Source of the DNA: an uncultured Rhodobiaceae bacterium
Lineage (GTDB): Bacteria; Pseudomonadota; Alphaproteobacteria; Rhizobiales; TMED25
Assembly (NCBI GenBank): GCA_913030915.1
Contig: CAJWEW010000006.1
Coordinates: forward strand, 1-61,496
DNA: 61,496 nt
Direction: 5' to 3'
The position numbers and the translations under genes are program-made. Under the pieces are notes generated by a model. It searched no databases and had not been told where the DNA came from. It saw only the letters and a list, made by a program, of their open reading frames with translations. This document shows, piece after piece, positions 20,702-30,838 of the stretch (within the stretch, counting starts at the first letter, position 1; every line of letters starts with the position of its first letter).

Positions 20702-21502
20702 ATGAGTAATACCACTAACAGACCCAAGATAACCCCGTCTAAATCAGCATTAAAAATAGATGGTTTAACTGTCTCTTACGGTGATAAAACTGCAATATTT
20801 TCAGTAGATGCTAATTTTCCCATTGCCTCTATGTCGGCCATAATCGGACCGAATGGCGCCGGGAAATCAACACTTCTTAAGGCAGTAATTGGAGTACAAC
20901 CGAAGCTATCAGGGCAAATACATATATTCGATAATCCAATAGAAAATAACTTAAAAAAAATTGCATATGTGCCTCAAAGAGTGAGTGTTGATTGGGATTT
21001 TCCAACAAATGTAATAGATGTTGTACAAATGGGGCTCTATCGACAGGTTGGATTACTTGGTAGAATGAAAGGTAAGCAAGCTTCAATTGCAATGGAGTGC
21101 CTGGATCGGGTTGGTATGGCTGACTTATGGCAGAAGCAAATCGGTCAATTATCAGGTGGTCAACAACAAAGGGTATTTTTAGCAAGGGCTCTGGCGCAAG
21201 ACGCCGAAATATATCTGCTAGATGAACCATTTTCTGGTGTTGATGCGGCAACCGAAAGAGCAATTATTGACGTCTTAAAATCTTTAAAGTCGAAAAATAA
21301 ATCTATAATTGCAGTTCATCATGATTTAGCGACAGTCCGCGATTATTTTGACTACGTGCTCATGATCAATATAAAAAATATTGCAGAAGGATTAATTAAT
21401 GAGACTTTTACCAACGAAAATTTACAATCGGCATATGGTGGAAAGCTTGAACTAACACATGCAGAGGAGCTGTCTGCTACTAAAGATCGTGTTACTGAAT
21501 GA
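20702..21502 (+). CDS. Mn/Zn ABC transporter ATP-binding protein
   Basis: Walker A IGPNGAGKSTLL; LSGGQQQRVFLARALAQ; Walker B IYLLDEPFSGVD. Confidence 0.93.
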   Translation: MSNTTNRPKITPSKSALKIDGLTVSYGDKTAIFSVDANFPIASMSAIIGPNGAGKSTLLKAVIGVQPKLSGQIHIFDNPIENNLKKIAYVPQRVSVDWDFPTNVIDVVQMGLYRQVGLLGRMKGKQASIAMECLDRVGMADLWQKQIGQLSGGQQQRVFLARALAQDAEIYLLDEPFSGVDAATERAIIDVLKSLKSKNKSIIAVHHDLATVRDYFDYVLMINIKNIAEGLINETFTNENLQSAYGGKLELTHAEELSATKDRVTE

Positions 21503-22716
21503 ATACTTTTGTGCAAGCAATGCTATTCCAAGCGGGTTATAATGTTGCCCTCGTTACCGTTGGAGCTATACTTTTAGGTATCGCCTCAGGTTCGGCTGGA
21601 ACATTCCTTTTTTTGCGAAAGCGCGCACTTGTATCAGATGCAATAGCCCATGCAACCTTACCTGGCGTTGGAGTTGCCTTTATTATCATGATTTGGCTCG
21701 GAGGAGATGGACGTAGCTTATTGGGTTTATTATTTGGTTCAGCTATAACAGCACTTATAGGTCTATTCCTAATAGAGTGGATTCCTCGACGCACACGCTT
21801 ACCTGAGGATGCGGCCATTGGCAGTGTACTTGGAGTATTTTTTGGTGCTGGTATAGTTCTTCTAACAGTTATTCAGACAATGAGCAGCGGTAGACAAGCT
21901 GGGCTTGAAAGCTTTCTCCTTGGTTCTACAGCTGGAATGTTATTTCAAGATGCAGTTGTAATTGCTATTGGAGGATTTTTAAGTATTTTAGGGATCTGGA
22001 TTGCCCGCCGACCCTTGACAATTGTAGCCTTTGATAAAGATTATGCAATCTCTATGGGCTATGATATTCGAAAAATTGACCTTTTAATGATGGGGCTAGT
22101 ACTCGGAGTAACAGTTATTGGAATGAAACTTGTTGGTTTGATTTTAATTGTAGCAATGCTTATAATACCAGCAGTAACGGCACGCTTCTGGAGTAATCAT
22201 ACTGATGAAGTCGTTGTGATTGCTGGCTTTTTGGGCGGTTTATCGGGGTATATTGGTGCAGTTCTATCTGCTTCAGCCCCATCACTGCCAACAGGCCCAA
22301 TTATTGTACTGATTGCAATAGTTCTATTTGCACTTTCACTTTTTCTAGCACCAAACAGCGGAGTATTCTCAACATTCATTAAGCATCGAAAAACTAAATC
22401 ATATATCCACCGTCGTCAGGGGTTACTCACAATTGCAAAAGGTAAGGATGTTGTTAGCTCATTTACTCGGAAATTATTGGCAAGTGAGGGCCTCTCCGGA
22501 TCGGATGGCTTGACAGATAAAGGTAGAAAATTAGTGACAAAAATCCTCATTGATGAAAATAGATGGATTGCAGCCAAAGAAATATATCCAGATAAAGATA
22601 TGAATATAGATTATGGCATTAAACCAATTGAAGAAACGCTCACAAAAGAAGAGCTTATTAAACTTGATCAATATATCAAATCTCACAAATTTAAGAGTAT
22701 AACGTATGATTACTGA
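21499..22716 (+). CDS. Mn/Zn ABC transporter permease (TroC-like) with ~110-aa hydrophilic C-terminal extension
   Basis: LRKRALVSDAIAHATLPGVGVAFI; MKLVGLILIVAMLIIPAVTARFWS; then non-TM C-terminus from ~res 290. Confidence 0.88.
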   Translation: MNTFVQAMLFQAGYNVALVTVGAILLGIASGSAGTFLFLRKRALVSDAIAHATLPGVGVAFIIMIWLGGDGRSLLGLLFGSAITALIGLFLIEWIPRRTRLPEDAAIGSVLGVFFGAGIVLLTVIQTMSSGRQAGLESFLLGSTAGMLFQDAVVIAIGGFLSILGIWIARRPLTIVAFDKDYAISMGYDIRKIDLLMMGLVLGVTVIGMKLVGLILIVAMLIIPAVTARFWSNHTDEVVVIAGFLGGLSGYIGAVLSASAPSLPTGPIIVLIAIVLFALSLFLAPNSGVFSTFIKHRKTKSYIHRRQGLLTIAKGKDVVSSFTRKLLASEGLSGSDGLTDKGRKLVTKILIDENRWIAAKEIYPDKDMNIDYGIKPIEETLTKEELIKLDQYIKSHKFKSITYDY

Positions 22717-23629
22717 ATTTATTCAATTTTCTTTGACGCCAATTTTAATCGGTATTCTGGCAGGAATAAGTTGCGCGGTCCCAGGCAACTTTCTTATACT
22801 CAAACGCCAGGCGCTAATTGGTGATGCAATCAGTCATGTTGTGCTACCTGGTATTGTTGTTGCTTTCATTTTCACAGGAGTTATTTCCACAATACCAATG
22901 TTGTTGGGCGCTGCAGGAGCGGCATTAGTCGCTGTCATGCTTATAGAAATTATTAAACGATTAGGAAAAATTGAGCCTGGTGCGGCAATGGGGGTTGTAT
23001 TCACAGGTATGTTTGCGCTAGGGGTATTAATTTTGGAACAAACAGATACGAGCAAAGTTCATCTCGATGTTGAGCATGCATTAATGGGAAACTTAGAGTC
23101 CCTGATTTGGTTAAAAGCACAAGGATGGCAATCATTGTTTGATCTTGACGTATTGAAAACCCTGCCCGATGAATTATTTCGTATCATTTTTGTTTGTGGA
23201 TTTATTCTCTTTCTGACAGTCATATTCTGGCGCTGGTTAAAAATTGTAACGTTTGATGAAGAGTATGCGAGAACTATTGGTATTCATTCCTCAATAATTA
23301 ACTTTTCACTGGTAATCATAACCGCTATCGCGGCTGTTGCAGCATTTGAGTCAGTGGGCTCTATCATTGTGATTGCTATGTTTATTTGCCCGCCTGCAGC
23401 AGCACGGCTAATGACAAATAAGCTAGGTATTCAGGTTATTTGGTCAATAGTTTTTGCAATATTAGCAGCAATTTTTGGCTATATAATCGCAGGATATGGC
23501 CCACTTTGGTTTGGTAGTGAAAATTCTGTAAGTGCCGCTGGTATGATTGCAGTCGTCTCAGGAATTATACTTCTGCTTACTTGCATGTACGGACCTTGTC
23601 GTGAGTCCGTTGGTCAAAAGAAAGATTAG
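22706..23629 (+). CDS. Mn/Zn ABC transporter permease (TroD-like)
   Basis: FLILKRQALIGDAISHVVLPGIVVAFI; ESVGSIIVIAMFICPPAAARLMT. Confidence 0.88.
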   Translation: MITEFIQFSLTPILIGILAGISCAVPGNFLILKRQALIGDAISHVVLPGIVVAFIFTGVISTIPMLLGAAGAALVAVMLIEIIKRLGKIEPGAAMGVVFTGMFALGVLILEQTDTSKVHLDVEHALMGNLESLIWLKAQGWQSLFDLDVLKTLPDELFRIIFVCGFILFLTVIFWRWLKIVTFDEEYARTIGIHSSIINFSLVIITAIAAVAAFESVGSIIVIAMFICPPAAARLMTNKLGIQVIWSIVFAILAAIFGYIIAGYGPLWFGSENSVSAAGMIAVVSGIILLLTCMYGPCRESVGQKKD

Positions 23630-23647
23630 AGATATCCTCTCCTAGTA

Positions 23648-24625
23648 TTAGTCTACGCTAATCCAATTACTGTCATTTTCAGCTGATTTAACCATAGCTT
23701 CAAAAGCGGCAACGCCGTCAATTGCTTCATCAGTGGTGACAGGGAATGGCGCTTTCCCTTCAATATCATCAGCAAACGCTTCTAATGTTAAACCAACTAT
23801 ATTAGCATTTGGATAATTAATAATTGTCTCTTTATTATCCAGTGTTTTCTTGATTAGCCTTGTCTCTGCATCCATCAATAAATACCCCTTTGATCCATAA
23901 ACATGCAGTCTCCAAATATCAGCTGTTACATAAATGGTTCCTAGATATCCTGAAATTCCATTTTTGAATTTCATGAGCATTGAGGTTGTGTCATCTAGGT
24001 CAATATCGAGGACCCTGCTCTGGCTTATACATGATATTTTCTCAACTGCTCCAGCAATACTTATCATTGCGTCCATAACATGCGTTCCACGTGCAGCCAT
24101 TGCGCCGCCAGGACTTTCGATTTTTGATGCTCTCCACATACCCTCTTTAAGCTTGTACGCGCTTGGCCCAGATTGCTCTCCTTCAATGTGGAGCACGTCA
24201 CCTATCTCGCCATCACTAATCATTTTAAGTAAATCAATATACGCAGGCTGGAACCTTCTACTAAAACCTATACCCAATTTCAGATTCTTATCTTCTAGTG
24301 CCTTGACGCACATAGTTGCATCCGATTTTGTTAGTGTCATCGGTTTTTCAACAAATACATGTTTATTATGATTTGCGGCTGCTATAATCTGCTCAGTATG
24401 CGTCGTGTGTGGCGTTGTCAAAATTACAGCATCAATATTCTCATCTTTGAGGGCATCTTCATAAGTTTTATAAATTATTAAATCATTTTTCTTTAGGTAG
24501 GCTGAGTGTTGTTCACTGTTCTTTGAGCATGCACCAATAATTTTAATTTTTTCACTTTTATCTTTAACTGACTCTATTGAATGTTTCCCCCACCATCCAA
24601 GACCGACCATTACTGCATTAATCAT
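23648..24625 (-). CDS. Gfo/Idh/MocA family oxidoreductase
   Basis: MINAVMVGLGWWGKHSIESVKD; FVEKPMTLTKSDA; GGAMAARGTHVMDAMIS. Confidence 0.88.
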   Translation of the reverse strand: MINAVMVGLGWWGKHSIESVKDKSEKIKIIGACSKNSEQHSAYLKKNDLIIYKTYEDALKDENIDAVILTTPHTTHTEQIIAAANHNKHVFVEKPMTLTKSDATMCVKALEDKNLKLGIGFSRRFQPAYIDLLKMISDGEIGDVLHIEGEQSGPSAYKLKEGMWRASKIESPGGAMAARGTHVMDAMISIAGAVEKISCISQSRVLDIDLDDTTSMLMKFKNGISGYLGTIYVTADIWRLHVYGSKGYLLMDAETRLIKKTLDNKETIINYPNANIVGLTLEAFADDIEGKAPFPVTTDEAIDGVAAFEAMVKSAENDSNWISVD

Positions 24626-24693
24626 GTTATTATCCTTTCCTCTCTGCTATATTTATAACAGTTTAAAAAATTTATTGTAATAGATTATTTATA

Positions 24694-25020
24694 ATGTTCC
24701 AAAAATATAAATGGAAAAAAAGACTATTAATTTCTTATTTCCATAATGATGAGTTTTACCCAATCATAATAGAAGAAATTAATCGCTATTTTATGCAAAA
24801 AAGTCAAGAAATTGAGGAAAGACAGCTAAAACACATTGCTATTACTCGAGATGATTTCGATAAAAATCTAATACCAATAGTAAATAAAGATACTTTTGGT
24901 CTTTATCTTGTGGGTCTTGACGGAACGCTAAAGAGATACTCAAAAGACCTGAAGCTATTGGAGAGTTTGCTGTCTGTCATAGATAGTATGCCAATGAGAA
25001 AAATGGGTATAAAAAAATAA
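24694..25020 (+). CDS. DUF4174-like protein
   Basis: KYKWKKRLLISYF..., IEERQLKHIAITRDD, C-terminal SVIDSMPMRK. Confidence 0.65.
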   Translation: MFQKYKWKKRLLISYFHNDEFYPIIIEEINRYFMQKSQEIEERQLKHIAITRDDFDKNLIPIVNKDTFGLYLVGLDGTLKRYSKDLKLLESLLSVIDSMPMRKMGIKK

Positions 25021-25403
25021 TGCCACTGCTCCAAAAAAAACAAATTTTATTCTTTACCCGGGATGTATTAGTGGTGTATGTGCTCTATTATACAACGACC
25101 TATCACTTAATTGGTATTAGTAATACGCAGTTTCGATACGCAATAATAATTTCAATAATACTATCATTAATCTACTGTACCTTTAGGTGTATCTCAGCGC
25201 TCATCTTTATAATTTTAAAGCTGATCACAATTAATAATTACTTTCTTAGTCATAGTAGAAATTCTCAATATTCAAAGCTAATCCCTACAGCAATTTTAAG
25301 TTTTTTTATATATTTCTATCTAATATCTCTGAATATCAAGGCATTAGAGATATTTAATAAAATTGATTTTTACCTCTTAGTATTTAAAGCAATAACATTT
25401 TAG
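25020..25403 (+). CDS. Hypothetical membrane protein
   Basis: Several hydrophobic segments, start codon overlaps previous stop. Confidence 0.45.
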   Translation: MPLLQKKQILFFTRDVLVVYVLYYTTTYHLIGISNTQFRYAIIISIILSLIYCTFRCISALIFIILKLITINNYFLSHSRNSQYSKLIPTAILSFFIYFYLISLNIKALEIFNKIDFYLLVFKAITF

Positions 25404-25529
25404 TAGTAAAAGAAATACAACAGGTTTCTTTGAATTCAATAAAGTTTTAGAATACAATCAAATTATAACTATGCTAATATAACCGTTAAAAAATAAAACA
25501 ATAATCAATTATTTTTTGGGTCCTAAATT

Positions 25530-26306
25530 ATGAGCGAAACTATTCTTAATGTTCAAAACATAGTAAAAAGGTTTGGTGGCCTTATCGCATTAAATGATTG
25601 TACAATAGGTATAAAGAAGGGTTCAATAACAGGGATTATAGGCCCAAACGGATCAGGCAAGAGTACACTTTTCAATGTTATTACCGGTCAACTAAAACCT
25701 GATTCGGGGTCAGTTTTCTATCATGGTCAAAATATAACTGGTTTGGAGCCCTATCAACTTTTTGAACTGGGTATGCTTCGAACGTTTCAAATTGCACACG
25801 AATTCACAAATATGACAGTTATTGAAAATCTTATGGTGGTACCCGGTAAACAAGCAGGTGAAAATCTGCTTTACTCACTAGTCAACAGAAGAAAGATTCA
25901 GGAAGAAGACGAAGTAATTAAACAAAAAGCGGATGAAGTCTTGGAGTTTCTCAAAATTGATCATCTAAGAAATGAATTAGCTGGGAACTTATCAGGTGGA
26001 CAAAAAAAATTATTAGAATTAGCACGAACAATGATGGTAGATGCGAAGATAGTATTTCTTGATGAGGTTGGGGCGGGTGTTCACAAAACACTTTTGAAAG
26101 ATATTGCAGACTCAATTGAGAGGTTGAACAAAGAAAAAGGCTATACATTCTGTATGATAGAGCACGACTTTGATCTAATTAGTAGACTATGCGATCCTAT
26201 AATTGTATTAGCAGAAGGATCTGTGCTATTTAAGGGAACATCAAGTGAAATCAAGAATAATGATGAAGTTATTGAGTCATACTTGGGCAGGGGTGTCAAA
26301 AAATGA
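25530..26306 (+). CDS. livG: Branched-chain amino acid/amide-type ABC transporter ATP-binding protein
   Basis: IGPNGSGKSTLFNVITGQ; LRTFQIAHEFTNMTVIENLMV; LSGGQKKLLELARTMM. Confidence 0.9.
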   Translation: MSETILNVQNIVKRFGGLIALNDCTIGIKKGSITGIIGPNGSGKSTLFNVITGQLKPDSGSVFYHGQNITGLEPYQLFELGMLRTFQIAHEFTNMTVIENLMVVPGKQAGENLLYSLVNRRKIQEEDEVIKQKADEVLEFLKIDHLRNELAGNLSGGQKKLLELARTMMVDAKIVFLDEVGAGVHKTLLKDIADSIERLNKEKGYTFCMIEHDFDLISRLCDPIIVLAEGSVLFKGTSSEIKNNDEVIESYLGRGVKK

Positions 26307-27007
26307 TGTATTTTTCTGCGAAAAATTTAACAGGGGGTTACGGTGGCGTCAATATCATAGAAGAATGCTGCTTTGAAGTTAATCAGGGTGAGATTGTATC
26401 AATATTGGGACCAAATGGCGCAGGAAAATCCACGGCAATGAAAGCCATGCTCGGAATACTCGATTTAAAGAATGGTGAAGTGATACTTGATGGACAAGAT
26501 ATTACAAGACTAAAAACACAAGATCGAATAAAGGCAGGAATTTCATTTGTCCCACAAACCAATAATATTTTTACTGAATTAACTGTAAAAGAGAACCTAG
26601 AGATGGGGGCATTCTTAAATGATGGTGATATCAGTAGTCGTATTTCAGAAATGTACGACTTGTTCCCTATTATAAACGAAAAACAAGATCAGTTAGCAGG
26701 AGAGCTTTCAGGTGGTCAACGTCAGCAAGTTGCACTTGCAAGAGCCCTAATGACTAAACCCAAGGTTCTAATGCTAGATGAGCCGACTGCTGGAGTGTCT
26801 CCAGTCGTGATGGATGAAATATTTGAACATATTTTAAATATTAAACAACAAAATATAGCAGTACTTATGGTCGAACAAAATGCTAGACAGGCATTGGGTA
26901 TATCAGATCGTGGCTATATCCTTGTTACTGGGAGAAATGCTTATGAAGGAAGTGGGGACTATCTTATAAACGATGATGAAATTAGAAAGTCTTTTTTGGG
27001 TGGTTAA
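26303..27007 (+). CDS. livF: Branched-chain amino acid/amide-type ABC transporter ATP-binding protein
   Basis: LGPNGAGKSTAMKAMLG; LSGGQRQQVALARALMTKPKVLMLDEPTAGVSP; VLMVEQNARQAL. Confidence 0.9.
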   Translation: MMYFSAKNLTGGYGGVNIIEECCFEVNQGEIVSILGPNGAGKSTAMKAMLGILDLKNGEVILDGQDITRLKTQDRIKAGISFVPQTNNIFTELTVKENLEMGAFLNDGDISSRISEMYDLFPIINEKQDQLAGELSGGQRQQVALARALMTKPKVLMLDEPTAGVSPVVMDEIFEHILNIKQQNIAVLMVEQNARQALGISDRGYILVTGRNAYEGSGDYLINDDEIRKSFLGG

Positions 27008-28018
27008 ATGGATTTTTTAAACGCAATCATACTCTTAGGAAATTATATAATCGTACCAGGATTAACATATGGATCACAACTTGCATTAGGAGCCATCGGT
27101 GTTACTCTTATATACGGTGTCCTCAGGTTTGCTAATTTTGCCTACGGCGACTTAATGGCTTTTGGGACAATGATAGTTATCCTATCTACGGGGTATTTGC
27201 AATCATTAGGTATTACTCTTGGTTTTTTACCTACTGCATTGCTGGCATTGCCTATTGGAATAATTGCAACAGTCATATTAAGTTTATTTTTTGATAAGAC
27301 AGTATTCAAATATTACCGAGATATAAAGAGTGAGCCTGTAATACTTATTGTAGTCAGTATTGGAGTTATGTTTATTTTAAATGCGATAGTAAGGATCGTA
27401 ATTGGACCCGGCGACGTAATATTTATGGATGGAGCTAGATTTATAATGAAGGCCGGTGAATTTAAAAAAATGACTGGGCTAAATGAGGGTATAGCCCTCA
27501 AATCTACTCAGGTAATTACTGTCATAACAACAATTATAACATGTTCAATATTATTTTATTTTCTAAATAAAACTAAAACCGGTAAATCAATGAGGGCTTA
27601 TTCAGACAATGAAGATTTAGCTCTATTATCAGGAATAGACCCCACAAAAATAGTAATATACACATGGGTTATTGTTTCTATACTTGCTACTATTGCAGGG
27701 ACTCTTTACGGTTTAGATAAGAGCTTTAAACCATTTGCCTATTGGAATAATTTATTACCTATTTTTGCTGCAACTATTGTGGGTGGGATCGGAAACCCTC
27801 TTGGTGCGTTCTACGGAGGTTTTGTTATTGCTTTCACAGAGATAGGACTTACATACGCATATAAGAAATTTCTTGTATATCTGCTACCAGAGCAATTAGA
27901 ACCAAGTAGTTTGGTGCAATACATATCAACAGACTACAAATTTGCGATATCGTTTGCGATACTCATAGTGGTTCTGATATACAGACCAAACGGAATTTTT
28001 AAGGGGAAAGTTATTTGA
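27008..28018 (+). CDS. livH: Branched-chain amino acid/amide-type ABC transporter permease
   Basis: LALGAIGVTLIYGVLRFANFAYGDLMAFGTM; ATIVGGIGNPLGAFYGGFVI. Confidence 0.9.
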   Translation: MDFLNAIILLGNYIIVPGLTYGSQLALGAIGVTLIYGVLRFANFAYGDLMAFGTMIVILSTGYLQSLGITLGFLPTALLALPIGIIATVILSLFFDKTVFKYYRDIKSEPVILIVVSIGVMFILNAIVRIVIGPGDVIFMDGARFIMKAGEFKKMTGLNEGIALKSTQVITVITTIITCSILFYFLNKTKTGKSMRAYSDNEDLALLSGIDPTKIVIYTWVIVSILATIAGTLYGLDKSFKPFAYWNNLLPIFAATIVGGIGNPLGAFYGGFVIAFTEIGLTYAYKKFLVYLLPEQLEPSSLVQYISTDYKFAISFAILIVVLIYRPNGIFKGKVI

Positions 28019-29382
28019 GAAATAATCTTGATATAAAACTTGCTTTTGGAGTCATGGCCTTGCTGCTTATTATGGTTGGTTTTGTACAATCTTGGGGAGT
28101 TGCCCTGGCAATTCTCAATCTTTGCTTAATTTCTGCAGTAATGTCGATGGGTGTTAATATACAATGGGGATATTCGGGGCTAATTAATTTTGGTGTCATG
28201 GGTTTTCTAGCTATAGGTGGCCTTGCTACCATTGTTGTGTCAGTTCCACCGGTAAACGAAGCTTGGACCGCAGGTGGATTTGGTATAATATTATCTGGCC
28301 TCATTTTGTTTACGTTAATTACAAGCATTTTTTATGTTCATCGAAAATTTCAATCGAAATACAAAAACTATTTATTATTCTTTTTGGTAATCTCAGTAAT
28401 ACCAATGATGAAATTAGCTGCTGGACCATCAATTTCTGCAATCGAGTCCATTGATGCTGCAACCAGTGGTTTTTTAGGTGGTTTTGATTTACCAATAATT
28501 TTCTCTTGGTTTGTTGGGGCCATCTTTGCAGCTTTGGTTGCCTTTATCATTGGTAAAGTTTGTCTAGATTTACGATCCGATTATCTTGCAATTGCTACAC
28601 TATTAATTTCAGGGATTGTTGTATCATATGTTAAACATGAAGAATGGCTCACCCGGGGAGTTAAAAATGTTACTGGACTTAAGAGACCAGTGCCATTTGA
28701 GGTAGATCTGCAAAATTCAGACTGGTTTATAAATTTTATTGGATTCTTATTCAAGGGAAGATTATCAAAGGTTACCGATTTAGATGAAAAGATTATCTTA
28801 CTAAATGACCTGGTGATGACTTCATCAAGTATTTTTGTAAAGCTATGTTTTAGCGTAATTTTCTCAATTGTTTTGATTACTATATTAGTATTTTCAGAAA
28901 AAGCTCTCAGATCGCCATGGGGCAGGATGATGAGAGCGATACGTGATAACGAAGATGCAGCAAAAGCAATGGGTAAAAATGTTGTAAAAAGACACTTACA
29001 TATATTTATGATCGGCTCTGCCATCATAGGTTTTTCTGGTGCAATGTTAGTTACGTATGACGGACTATTCACACCAGCTAGTTATCAACCATTGAGATAT
29101 ACCTTCATAATTTGGGTTATGGTTCTACTTGGCGGAACTGGAAATAATTATGGAGCAATTCTTGGAGCTTTCGTTGTCTGGTTTATTTGGATTGAGTCAG
29201 CCCCATTCGCATTGTTTGTGATAAATGCCTTAATGAGCGAAGTTGATAATACAAATCAATTAAAGATTCATTTAATTGATAGCATCCCATATTTTAGATA
29301 TTTAATGATGGGTCTGGGCTTATTGGTTGTAATGAGATACAGACCAAAAGGCTTATTACCTGAGAAGATTATTAACAATTAG
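28015..29382 (+). CDS. livM: Branched-chain amino acid/amide-type ABC transporter permease
   Basis: GVNIQWGYSGLINFGVMGFLAIGG; SPWGRMMRAIRDNEDAAKAMGKNV; TTG start overlapping livH stop (TTGA). Confidence 0.88.
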   Translation: MRNNLDIKLAFGVMALLLIMVGFVQSWGVALAILNLCLISAVMSMGVNIQWGYSGLINFGVMGFLAIGGLATIVVSVPPVNEAWTAGGFGIILSGLILFTLITSIFYVHRKFQSKYKNYLLFFLVISVIPMMKLAAGPSISAIESIDAATSGFLGGFDLPIIFSWFVGAIFAALVAFIIGKVCLDLRSDYLAIATLLISGIVVSYVKHEEWLTRGVKNVTGLKRPVPFEVDLQNSDWFINFIGFLFKGRLSKVTDLDEKIILLNDLVMTSSSIFVKLCFSVIFSIVLITILVFSEKALRSPWGRMMRAIRDNEDAAKAMGKNVVKRHLHIFMIGSAIIGFSGAMLVTYDGLFTPASYQPLRYTFIIWVMVLLGGTGNNYGAILGAFVVWFIWIESAPFALFVINALMSEVDNTNQLKIHLIDSIPYFRYLMMGLGLLVVMRYRPKGLLPEKIINN

Positions 29383-29384
29383 GT

Positions 29385-29414
29385 TATCACCCCACATAAT
29401 AATGTGGGGTGATA
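29385..29414. terminator. Perfect 13-bp hairpin between convergent livM and the binding-protein gene (no U-tract)
   Basis: TATCACCCCACAT-AATA-ATGTGGGGTGATA. Confidence 0.6.
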
Positions 29415-29423
29415 TAAACTAAG

Positions 29424-30632
29424 CTATCTAGCACCTACATTAACGAATTTACCGTCAACATAACCTTTTTCTAGGAACTGACCGAAAGCTTCACCAACTT
29501 CAGTGAAATTAACGTCCGTAGCACCTTGATAGTTAATTGAATTACCAGCGCTTAGTAACCTTAAACCCTTTGCAAGTTCACCTGCATAGATTTTAGGCCC
29601 CGATCCGTTAGCAATTTTTTGAATATTATCTGCAATACTTCTACCATCAGTAGAACCATTACAACCACTAATATCACAATCACCAGCTTGCATAGCTAGA
29701 ATTAAAAGAGCTGCAGCGTCGTATGACTCACCTGCATAAACGCTATTAGGATCTACATCATTAGCCGATGCATACGCTTGGAATCTTTGGAATGACGCAC
29801 CAAGAGACCCAGGAGTTGAACCCCATGAACCATTTAGCTCGTCACCAAAAGCATCTTCAAGGGAAGTACCGATCATTCCATCGCCAAGAGCGAATTGATC
29901 AAATGAACCCGCGTCCAAGGAACCACGAATAATATTATTACCACCTTGATCGATGTAGCCTAGTACTGCTAGTGCATCGCCACCAGCGGCGGATAAAACT
30001 CCAACTTCTGCGCTGTAATCTGCTTTATCACCTTCATGAGCTATTTTAGCTGTTACTTCAATGCCGGCTGCTTCAACTGCGGATTCAAAGACATCTGCGA
30101 GACCAACACCATAATCATTATTAATATAAGTGATGGCAATACTCTTTACACCTTTATCTGCTGTGATTGCTGCTAATACTTCACCGCCTCTTGCGTCGGA
30201 TGGGGCAGTTCTGTAAAATAAACCATTATCTGGTTCGGTTGTTAGAGATGGTGAAGTTGCCGCTGGTGATATATTTGGAATACCATTTGGCATACTAACA
30301 TTTTGTGTTATGGCTTTCGTAACACCTGAGCAGTCAGCTCCGAATATCGCAACAACACCGTCTGCAACTGCTTGTTCCGCTGCTGTTACGGCGGCAGCTG
30401 AGTCAATACACGTAGCATCACCCTTGACTAGAGTAATTGTTGAACCATCTAACAGCTCCCCTGAGGCATTTGCTTCATTAAAAGCTAGTTCAGCTCCATC
30501 CACCATCGGCGGTACAAGCGACTCTAGGGGCCCTGTGAAACTCATAATCATACCAACTTTTATTTCATTAGCTTGGGCAGTACCATAGCCAAAAGTGGCA
30601 AGAGCTAGAGCAAACATAAATATTCTTAACAT
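29424..30632 (-). CDS. livK: Branched-chain amino acid/amide-type ABC transporter substrate-binding protein
   Basis: Signal peptide; EIKVGMIMSFTGPLESLVPPMVDGAELAFNEAN; AIFGADCSGVTKAI; strong SD AAAGGGAGA upstream. Confidence 0.85.
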   Translation of the reverse strand: MLRIFMFALALATFGYGTAQANEIKVGMIMSFTGPLESLVPPMVDGAELAFNEANASGELLDGSTITLVKGDATCIDSAAAVTAAEQAVADGVVAIFGADCSGVTKAITQNVSMPNGIPNISPAATSPSLTTEPDNGLFYRTAPSDARGGEVLAAITADKGVKSIAITYINNDYGVGLADVFESAVEAAGIEVTAKIAHEGDKADYSAEVGVLSAAGGDALAVLGYIDQGGNNIIRGSLDAGSFDQFALGDGMIGTSLEDAFGDELNGSWGSTPGSLGASFQRFQAYASANDVDPNSVYAGESYDAAALLILAMQAGDCDISGCNGSTDGRSIADNIQKIANGSGPKIYAGELAKGLRLLSAGNSINYQGATDVNFTEVGEAFGQFLEKGYVDGKFVNVGAR

Positions 30633-30838
30633 TTCGTTCTCCCTTTAAAATAGTTAATTATTCATTAACACCCATTAAATATTAAAATAGAGCAAATTAC
30701 AATGAATTATAGCAAATAGAAAACTGAATTTATTACAGCCGAAATTTTCATTTTATTTTTAAGAAACAGCAATTTGATAAAATTGCAACAGCATGCTTTA
30801 AAATTTTAACATTGATCCAAAAATAGGGAGATATCAAA

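Noticed and set aside
20877-21263. 128-aa minus-strand ORF
   Set aside because: Antisense to ABC ATPase gene with clear Walker and signature motifs.
23934-24371. 145-aa plus-strand ORF
   Set aside because: Antisense to the Gfo/Idh/MocA gene; shadow ORF.
28581-29072. 163-aa minus-strand ORF
   Set aside because: Antisense to livM, no recognisable motif or RBS.
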